Assembly: GCA_017514235.1 (NCBI GenBank)
Contig: JAFWKK010000038.1
Coordinates: 62,001-126,000 of the forward strand
Reading direction: 5' to 3'
DNA from: Kiritimatiellia bacterium
GTDB taxonomy: Bacteria; Verrucomicrobiota; Kiritimatiellia; RFP12; UBA1067
DNA: 64,000 nucleotides
How positions within the stretch are numbered: the first letter of the stretch is position 1; each line of letters starts with the position of its first letter. Made by a program: the position numbers and the translations under genes. This document shows positions 58,681-64,000 of this stretch, piece after piece. The notes under the pieces are model-generated. The model was given only the letters and a program-made list of their open reading frames with translations, did no database searches and was not told the origin of the DNA.

Positions 58681-59450
58681 TGTGGGAACTCTCCTTTCCT
58701 TACTTCATTGACGTAAGCTGAAAACGCACCGCGCACGACCGACGCAAGATCGGCGTACTTCTTCACGAAGGACGGCACCTTCTCGTTCAGCCCGAGAAGG
58801 TCGTGCATTACGAGCCATTGCGCATCGCATACCGGCCCCGCGCCGATGCCGATCGTGACGATCTTGAGCGCGGCGGTGATTTCCGCCGCAAGCTCAGCAG
58901 GAATGCATTCAAGGGTGACCGCGAACGCGCCCGCCTCCTCTACGGCCTTCGCGTCGGCAAGCACCTTCTCGGCCGCCTCGCGCGTCTTGCCCTGCATCTT
59001 GAACCCGCCGTACTCGTTTACGCTCTGAGGAGTCATGCCGACATGGGCCAGGACCGGAATGCCGGCCGCCGTGAGACGCCTGATGAGCCCGCAGACAGAC
59101 GCACCGCCCTCCAGCTTCACAGCCTCAGCGCCGGCCTTGACCATCTCAACCGCGTTTTTCATGGCCTCGTCGTCGCCGCACTGGTACGAGCCGAACGGCA
59201 TGTCTCCCACGACCATCGCATCCTTCACCGCGCGCGAGACCGACGACACCGCCGCAAGCATATCGGACATGCCGACCGGCAGCGTCGTAGAGTGACCGAG
59301 AACATTCATACCTAGGGAGTCGCCTATTAGAACGACCGGCACGCCGGCCTCGTCGGCCAGACGCGCGAAGCATGCATCGTATGCCGTGCAGCAGCCAAGC
59401 TTTTCGCGGCCCTTTGCCGCCTTCACCGTCGCCACGTTCCACTTCTTCAT
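58677..59450 (-). CDS. panB: 3-methyl-2-oxobutanoate hydroxymethyltransferase
   Basis: Makes ketopantoate from alpha-ketoisovalerate, using methylenetetrahydrofolate, for pantothenate and coenzyme A. A 257-residue barrel: CCTAYDACFARLADEAGVPVVLIGDSLGMN, STTLPVGMSDM, VGDMPFGSYQ, EGGASVCGLIRRLTAAGIPVLAHVGMTPQS and GIGAGPVCDAQWLVMHDLLGL are all family motifs. Its stop overlaps the YcfL-like start. A TGGTATAAT box lies at 59474-59479, about 23 bases before the ATG. Confidence 0.96.
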   Translation of the reverse strand: MKKWNVATVKAAKGREKLGCCTAYDACFARLADEAGVPVVLIGDSLGMNVLGHSTTLPVGMSDMLAAVSSVSRAVKDAMVVGDMPFGSYQCGDDEAMKNAVEMVKAGAEAVKLEGGASVCGLIRRLTAAGIPVLAHVGMTPQSVNEYGGFKMQGKTREAAEKVLADAKAVEEAGAFAVTLECIPAELAAEITAALKIVTIGIGAGPVCDAQWLVMHDLLGLNEKVPSFVKKYADLASVVRGAFSAYVNEVRKGEFPQ

Positions 59451-59473
59451 GACACAATTCCCCGTTGGACGGT

Positions 59474-59479
59474 ATTATA
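59474..59479 (-). promoter_or_regulatory. Extended -10 promoter of panB and the lipoprotein cluster
   Basis: TGGTATAAT on the minus strand; the predicted leader is about 17 bases and includes GGGGAA. Confidence 0.6.
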
Positions 59480-59488
59480 CCAAAAAAC

Positions 59489-60454
59489 TTACTTCACGGA
59501 CATCACCAAGATGTTGGAGTCCGCCTCGCCGGCCCCATCCGAAACGAGCACGAGGGTTCGCGTTCCGTTGGCAAGCGTCGGCCCCTGGCAAATTCCCTCG
59601 TAGTTGGCGAACATGGTGTTCTCGTCCCACAGCAACCGCTTCGGCGCCGTCTTTGACGTGGTGTTGAGATCGACTTCATAGAGACGGCCGCGCAACGTCG
59701 GCAGAAGCACTTTCTTCTTGCTCATCTCGCGCTCCAGGACGAGCAGCCTCCCTTTGTCGAGTACACACATTGCCGATATGCCTGACAGCGCCATGCCGTT
59801 GTAGGGCGAACCTTCCACGGGGTCGGTCGCGTACCTCAGCTGCCGGGACGGACGCCACAGGTCAGCGGAGTCGCTGCGCACGAACTCCTGAATCCTCACG
59901 ATGCCGCCCACCCCGGGACCGGCCGGCTCCCCGTCGCAGTCAAGCGTGTCCTCGTTGGCCGCATACATGTGCAGCCCATCCGGCGATATCGCCAGGGCTT
60001 CCAGAGAGCGGTTCTTCCTGGCGTGCTTCAGGTAAACGTCGGGGACGGCGGCCTTGGCGACCATGCGCCCCGTCTTGGGATCGTAGGCGCGGATCGAGGA
60101 GTCGTGTTCGTCCGAGACCCACACCCAGTGCGTCAGCGGATCGTAGGCGCATCCCTCGAGGTCCATGCGACCGTCGAGCTGTACGCTCCGCAGGACTGAA
60201 AAAGAGCCGTCCGATCCATCGGCGGCGACGCGTATCTCGACCTCGTGCAGCAGTCCGCCCCGGTCGTCGACGCAATAGTAGACGTCGCCGCCGACGCGGG
60301 TTATGTCCGACAGTCCATCCGGTCCGCTCTCGCGGGCGAACTCGCAGAGATCCTCAACTGTCTCCGTGGGGCCTGGCGCGACGGTCGCGCACCCGGCGGC
60401 AAGGCACGCCGCCAGGGCACAGGCCAGCCGCGCCAGAGCTGAGGCATCGGCCAC
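59489..60454 (-). CDS. Phytase-like/esterase-like lipoprotein
   Basis: A 321-residue lipoprotein. GTG at 60454 is preferred because it overlaps the potD stop as TAGTG; the lipobox LAAGC (Cys22) then sits normally. The mature part looks like the beta-propeller of the esterase-like activity of phytase family: GPDGLSDITRVGGDVYYCVDDRGG, DLEGCAYDPLTHWVWVSDEHDSSIRAYDPKTG, NRSLEALAISPDGLHMYAANED and ANYEGICQGP. Substrate unknown. Probably co-transcribed with potD but no functional link is known. Confidence 0.72.
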   Translation of the reverse strand: MADASALARLACALAACLAAGCATVAPGPTETVEDLCEFARESGPDGLSDITRVGGDVYYCVDDRGGLLHEVEIRVAADGSDGSFSVLRSVQLDGRMDLEGCAYDPLTHWVWVSDEHDSSIRAYDPKTGRMVAKAAVPDVYLKHARKNRSLEALAISPDGLHMYAANEDTLDCDGEPAGPGVGGIVRIQEFVRSDSADLWRPSRQLRYATDPVEGSPYNGMALSGISAMCVLDKGRLLVLEREMSKKKVLLPTLRGRLYEVDLNTTSKTAPKRLLWDENTMFANYEGICQGPTLANGTRTLVLVSDGAGEADSNILVMSVK

Positions 60455-61617
60455 TACCTGGCCTCCGTCGCCTTGATCCTGTCCCAAGCTTTGTTATAGA
60501 GGTCCATCACGGCCTGCTGTCCGTCAAAGCTCTTTATCAGCTGACCGCGCTTGAGCTGCTCAGGATTGAGAACGATCAGGTCGCGGTATTCCGGGTCGAG
60601 CTGATCGATGCCGGGCTTGACCGGGTTCGGTCCGCAGATGTACTCCATGTTGACCTTGGCCACGTCGCCGTCGTAAATGTAGTTGATGAACGCATAGGCA
60701 AGGTCCTTGCGCTTGGCGGACTTCGCGACGACCATCTCGTCGAACGCGATCGCGAAGCCCTCCTTGGGCAGGGCGAAGCCGACGTCATCGCGCGCTGGCG
60801 CACCGGCCTCCTCGTCGCCGACGATGACCTGCGTCACGTCGGTTGAATACCCATGGCCGATCCACGTGGCGCCGCTGGCAACCTCGGTCTTGTAGCTCTC
60901 GGCGTCGAACTTGCGCACGTTGACGCGCCACTTCAGGACCTGCTCGACAGCAGCGTTGATCTCGGCGGCACTCGTGGAGTTCACGGAATAGCCGAGGTAC
61001 ATGAGTCCGGCTCCGATCACCTCGCGTATGTCGTCCAGCAGCGAGACGCGCCCCTTCATCGCCGGATTGCCTATGATCGCCCACGAGGCGACCTCGGCAC
61101 CCTCGGGCATCTTGTCCTTGCGGTAGGCGAGGCCCGTGTATGTGACGGCATAAGGCGCGCTGTACGTGAAGGAGGGATCGAGCACCTGGGCGGAGAACGA
61201 CGGGTCGAAGTTCTTCTTCACGTTCGGGATCTTCGAGTGGTCAAGCTTGTCGATCATGCCCTCGCGAGCCATCGTCGCAATCTGGTAGGAGCTGGGCATT
61301 ATGATGTCGTAGCCCGTGCCGCCCGCCTTGAGCTTGGCGTACATCGCCTCGTTGGAGTCGAATGTGTCTATGACGACCTTCACCTTGAGGGCCACCTCGA
61401 AGCTCGACAGCACGTCCGGCGCGATGTAGTCGCTCCACGTATAGATGTGAAGCGTTCCGCCGTCTCCGGAGTCGGGGGGGCGAAACCCTGCGGCCTCGGC
61501 TGCGGCGAGCGCCTGCGCGGTGAGGTCTTCGCCCTCCGGCTTGTTGTCGGTGCAGCCCGCGATGAACGCGACGGACGCAAGCGCCGCCGCGACAGATGTC
61601 ACTTTGCGATGGTTCAT
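60454..61617 (-). CDS. potD: Spermidine/putrescine-binding lipoprotein PotD
   Basis: The substrate-binding component of a polyamine importer, 387 residues. Lipobox IAGC (Cys22), a 30-residue linker, then LHIYTWSDYIAPDVLSSFE, YDIIMPSSYQIATMAREGMIDKLDHSKIPN, PYAVTYTGLAYRKDKM, DDIREVIGAGLMYLGYSVNS and FAIAFDEMVVAKSAKRKDLAYAFINYI, all typical of PotD/PotF. The permease and ATPase genes lie 30 kb away (27976-30886). Ribosome site AAAGGAAA; extended -10 TGGTATAAT at 61658-61663. Confidence 0.92.
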   Translation of the reverse strand: MNHRKVTSVAAALASVAFIAGCTDNKPEGEDLTAQALAAAEAAGFRPPDSGDGGTLHIYTWSDYIAPDVLSSFEVALKVKVVIDTFDSNEAMYAKLKAGGTGYDIIMPSSYQIATMAREGMIDKLDHSKIPNVKKNFDPSFSAQVLDPSFTYSAPYAVTYTGLAYRKDKMPEGAEVASWAIIGNPAMKGRVSLLDDIREVIGAGLMYLGYSVNSTSAAEINAAVEQVLKWRVNVRKFDAESYKTEVASGATWIGHGYSTDVTQVIVGDEEAGAPARDDVGFALPKEGFAIAFDEMVVAKSAKRKDLAYAFINYIYDGDVAKVNMEYICGPNPVKPGIDQLDPEYRDLIVLNPEQLKRGQLIKSFDGQQAVMDLYNKAWDRIKATEAR

Positions 61618-61657
61618 TTTTTCCTTTCTTTTTTTGCCGCAGAAGCGCGACGCGCGA

Positions 61658-61663
61658 ATTATA
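61658..61663 (-). promoter_or_regulatory. Extended -10 promoter of potD
   Basis: TGGTATAAT on the minus strand, 40 bases before the potD ATG. Confidence 0.65.
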
Positions 61664-61719
61664 CCATACTTTGACTGGCAAAAACCAAAGAACGGAAACG
61701 AAATTTCACATGGTCTCCG

Positions 61720-63765
61720 TCAGGTCACGGGCGCACCCGGCCCGGCGGCGGACGTCGGCGACACCGCACCTCCTCCTGCACCAGGCTCGCCGGCGAAAAG
61801 TATCATGCCCTCTGAGACGCCGACGGACATCTTGCGCGGTGCAAGATTCGCCACGAACACGACCTCCTTGCCGACGAGCTTCTCGGGCTCGGGATACGCC
61901 TGGCGTATGCCGGAGAAGATCGTGCGTTTCCCGAGGCTCCCGGCGTCCAGCACAAACTTCAGGAGCTTCGAGCTCTTCGGTACGATCTCGCAGCTTTCGA
62001 CGACGCCGACACGCAGGTCGAGCTTGTCGAAGTCTGGGAATGCGATCTCCTCCTTGATCGGAACTGCCGCCCGCGTCTTGTTCTTGCTGGCGCGCGACTC
62101 GTGCGCGACCTCGCCGGAGTCCGCCGGCTTCACCGTAGCCGCCGCAACCATCGCCTCGACCTGCTTCGACTCGATGCGAGAGGCCAAGTACTCGTATTCG
62201 CCGAGCGTCACGCCTTCCACCGCCGTCTCGAGAGACTCCCACGTCCATTCGCTCTCGCCGAAAAGCCTCATCGCCCTGTCGGCATAAGCCGGCAGTATCG
62301 GCTTCAGGTAGATGGCCAGTATGCGGAAAGCATTGAGAGCAGCGGTGAGCGTCACTCTCGCGGCCTCCGCGTCGGTCTTCACAGTCTTCCACGGCTCCTT
62401 GCGGTCGAAATACTCGTTGGCGGCATCTGCAAGGCGGCATGTCTCGACCACGACCTGACTGAAGCGGCGGTCCTCGTAGTTGCGGGCGATCGTCTTGCCG
62501 CCGTCGCGGAGCTTCGAGAGAAGTTCAAGCTCCTCGTCGTGTCCGGCAAGGGAGGCGAGCGTCCCGCCGAGCCTCTTGTGGAGCATCTGGGCGGAGCGCG
62601 AGGCAATGTTAGTGATCTTGCCGACGAGATCGGAGTTGACACGCTGCACGAAGTCCGCAAGATTCAGGTCCATGTCGTCAGTGGTCGGACCGAGCTTCGC
62701 CGCGTAATAGTAGCGGAGGGCCTCTGGCGGCAAGTGGTCCAGGTACGTGCGCGCATTCACGAACGTACCCTTCGACTTAGACATCTTTTCGCCGTTCACC
62801 GTCAGGAAGCCATGCACGAATATCTTGTTCGGCTGCTCAAAGCCGGCCACGTGCAGCATTCCAGGCCAGAACAAGCAGTGAAAGCGTATGATGTCCTTGC
62901 CGATGAAATGGTAGCGCTCGGCATTAGGGTCCTGCCACCAGTCCTCGAACTTCTGCCCGTTCTTCTCGCACCAGTTCTTGAGGGAAGCCAGATAGCCAAT
63001 GGGCGCATCAACCCAGACGTAGAAGAACTTTCCCGGATGACCCGGTATCTCGAAACCGAAGTACGGCGCATCCCTGGAGATGCACCAGCCCCTCAGCGGC
63101 TCCGAGAACCATTCCAGGAGCTTGTTCGACACGTCGCTGGTGGTGTGCGCAGGAATCCACTTCTCAAGATAACCGTGCTGAGGCTCAAGCTCGAAATACA
63201 GGTGTTCGGAGTCTCTCACTACGGGCGTGGAACCGCACGTCGTGCACTTGGGGCTGCCTAGCTCCTCAGCCCCATACGTAGAGCCGCAATGGTCGCAGCT
63301 GTCGCCGTACTGGCCCTCTGCGCCGCACTTCGGACAAGTACCCTTCACGAAGCGGTCGGGCAGGAACATGCGGCAGTTCTCGCAATAGAGCTGCGGCGAC
63401 GTCTTCCTGGTGATGCCGCCGGACTTCCCCATGGCCGCAAAAACCTGCTCGGAAAATGCCTTGTTCTCCGGTGAATTCGTGGTGTAGTAGTTGTCGAAGC
63501 TCACCTGAAAGTCGGTGAAGTCCTTCAGGTGGATTGCGTGCATGCGCGCGATGAGATCCTCCGGCGAGATCCCTTCTTTCCGCGCACGGATCATCACGGG
63601 CGTACCGTGGGTGTCATCCGCGCACACATACACGCAGTCGTTTCCGCGCAGCTTCTGGTATCTCACCCAGAAGTCGGTCTGAACGTATTCGACGAGATGG
63701 CCGAGGTGTATGTCGCCGTTCGCATACGGCAACGCGCTCGTTACGATTATCTTTCTCTTGCTCAT
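61720..63765 (-). CDS. metG: Methionyl-tRNA synthetase
   Basis: Charges tRNA-Met. A 681-residue class I synthetase of the long type. HIGH region PYANGDIHLGHL (14-25), a four-knuckle zinc insert (CENCRMF, CPKCGAEG, CDHCGS, CTTCGS), KMSKSKG near residue 335, and a C-terminal dimerisation/tRNA-binding domain (about 575-680; FDKLDLRVGVVESCE, GKRTIFSGIRQAYPEPE). The C terminus ends in a Gly/Ala/Pro tail. TGCTATAAT lies eight bases before the ATG with no ribosome site: predicted leaderless. Confidence 0.97.
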   Translation of the reverse strand: MSKRKIIVTSALPYANGDIHLGHLVEYVQTDFWVRYQKLRGNDCVYVCADDTHGTPVMIRARKEGISPEDLIARMHAIHLKDFTDFQVSFDNYYTTNSPENKAFSEQVFAAMGKSGGITRKTSPQLYCENCRMFLPDRFVKGTCPKCGAEGQYGDSCDHCGSTYGAEELGSPKCTTCGSTPVVRDSEHLYFELEPQHGYLEKWIPAHTTSDVSNKLLEWFSEPLRGWCISRDAPYFGFEIPGHPGKFFYVWVDAPIGYLASLKNWCEKNGQKFEDWWQDPNAERYHFIGKDIIRFHCLFWPGMLHVAGFEQPNKIFVHGFLTVNGEKMSKSKGTFVNARTYLDHLPPEALRYYYAAKLGPTTDDMDLNLADFVQRVNSDLVGKITNIASRSAQMLHKRLGGTLASLAGHDEELELLSKLRDGGKTIARNYEDRRFSQVVVETCRLADAANEYFDRKEPWKTVKTDAEAARVTLTAALNAFRILAIYLKPILPAYADRAMRLFGESEWTWESLETAVEGVTLGEYEYLASRIESKQVEAMVAAATVKPADSGEVAHESRASKNKTRAAVPIKEEIAFPDFDKLDLRVGVVESCEIVPKSSKLLKFVLDAGSLGKRTIFSGIRQAYPEPEKLVGKEVVFVANLAPRKMSVGVSEGMILFAGEPGAGGGAVSPTSAAGPGAPVT

Positions 63766-63773
63766 TGCCGTGA

Positions 63774-63779
63774 ATTATA
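63774..63779 (-). promoter_or_regulatory. Extended -10 promoter of metG, predicted leaderless start
   Basis: TGCTATAAT on the minus strand, hexamer eight bases before the metG ATG. Confidence 0.65.
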
Positions 63780-63809
63780 GCATAATTCGGCGGCACACAT
63801 GACGCGCGC

Positions 63810-64000
63810 TCAAGGCAGCACCTTGAAGTCGGGCATGTAGCCGTGTATGCGGTGCGCGCGGAAAGCCTCGGCGTACTTGCAACCGTTCTGGATGCCGCGG
63901 AACCGCGCCCAGACGCGAGCCTCCTCCGCGAAGTCAGTGCAGCCAAACTCCGCCATGTAGGGGAACTGGCTCTTGTGGAAGTAGATTCCCTTCAGCTTCT
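63810..64000 (-). CDS. 3' end of an unidentified gene
   Basis: The last 62 codons of a minus-strand gene cut by the window edge. The readable C terminus contains KLKGIYFHKSQFPYMAEFG, two Cys, and ends HIHGYMPDFKVLP before TGA; it is aromatic-rich and soluble-looking. No family recognised. metG starts 44 bases downstream with its own promoter. Confidence 0.6.
   Translation of the reverse strand, partial: KLKGIYFHKSQFPYMAEFGCTDFAEEARVWARFRGIQNGCKYAEAFRAHRIHGYMPDFKVLP

Noticed and set aside
1-64000. CRISPR arrays
   Set aside because: No regularly spaced direct repeats with unique spacers were seen; the only repeated short motif is the GGGGACAGTCCCC palindrome.

Overview
The window looks like a piece of chromosome from a Gram-negative, probably anaerobic bacterium of the PVC group (Kiritimatiellota / Verrucomicrobiota / Lentisphaerota side). 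The Gram-negative reading rests on Lpt-type and KdsA envelope genes, several lipoproteins and a beta-barrel protein. The placement is an inference from gene content: an ECF sigma factor paired with a Ser/Thr kinase, HPr kinase in a Gram-negative setting, a ClpC/McsA-type operon, GldF/G-like ABC genes, L-rhamnose isomerase and galactokinase. There is no rRNA to settle it. Most of the window is GC-rich by eye; about 33.1-40.3 kb is clearly more AT-rich.

Layout: 0-3.8 kb def, dut, a PpiD-like chaperone and a FecR-like protein. 3.8-6.4 kb galK and a sugar MFS transporter. 6.4-10.9 kb a DUF4340 / GldFG / ABC ATPase operon. 11-11.9 kb four tRNAs and a DUF486 protein. 11.9-18.9 kb one long minus-strand run: kdsA, lptC-like, lptA-like, lptB, hpf, hprK, ptsH, ptsI and an OppB-type permease. 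18.9-20.3 kb ubiA-like and rdgB. 20.3-24.8 kb plus strand: Fe-S aldo/keto reductase, polyferredoxin, two small membrane proteins, larC. 24.8-30.9 kb ABC-F, a MurE lacking its N-terminal domain, and potCBA. 30.9 kb gph.

31.7-40.2 kb is the accessory island, all on the plus strand: an ECF sigma factor, a membrane Ser/Thr kinase, a gene-free stretch with strong inverted repeats (candidate structured RNA), then five paralogous membrane proteins that share one N-terminal zinc-ribbon cassette but carry different membrane and C-terminal modules. I consider this the best candidate for an undescribed system.

40.4-50 kb housekeeping again: rluA-like, yebC, infA, a QueH-BirA fusion carrying three copies of a 13-base palindrome, a FolM-like SDR, rhaA, an outer-membrane barrel and ileS. 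50-53.3 kb ileS continues into a McsA-McsB fusion without the kinase core, overlapping clpC. 53.4-58.7 kb a lipoprotein cluster (COG3014, CsgG-like, LpoB-like, LA_2272-like, YcfL-like). 58.7-64 kb panB, a phytase-like lipoprotein, potD (30 kb from potABC), metG and the 3' end of an unidentified gene.

Promoters are unusually readable: extended -10 elements (TGnTATAAT, most often TGGTATAAT) precede many genes, and in at least six cases the -10 lies only 7-9 bases before the ATG, which predicts leaderless mRNAs.
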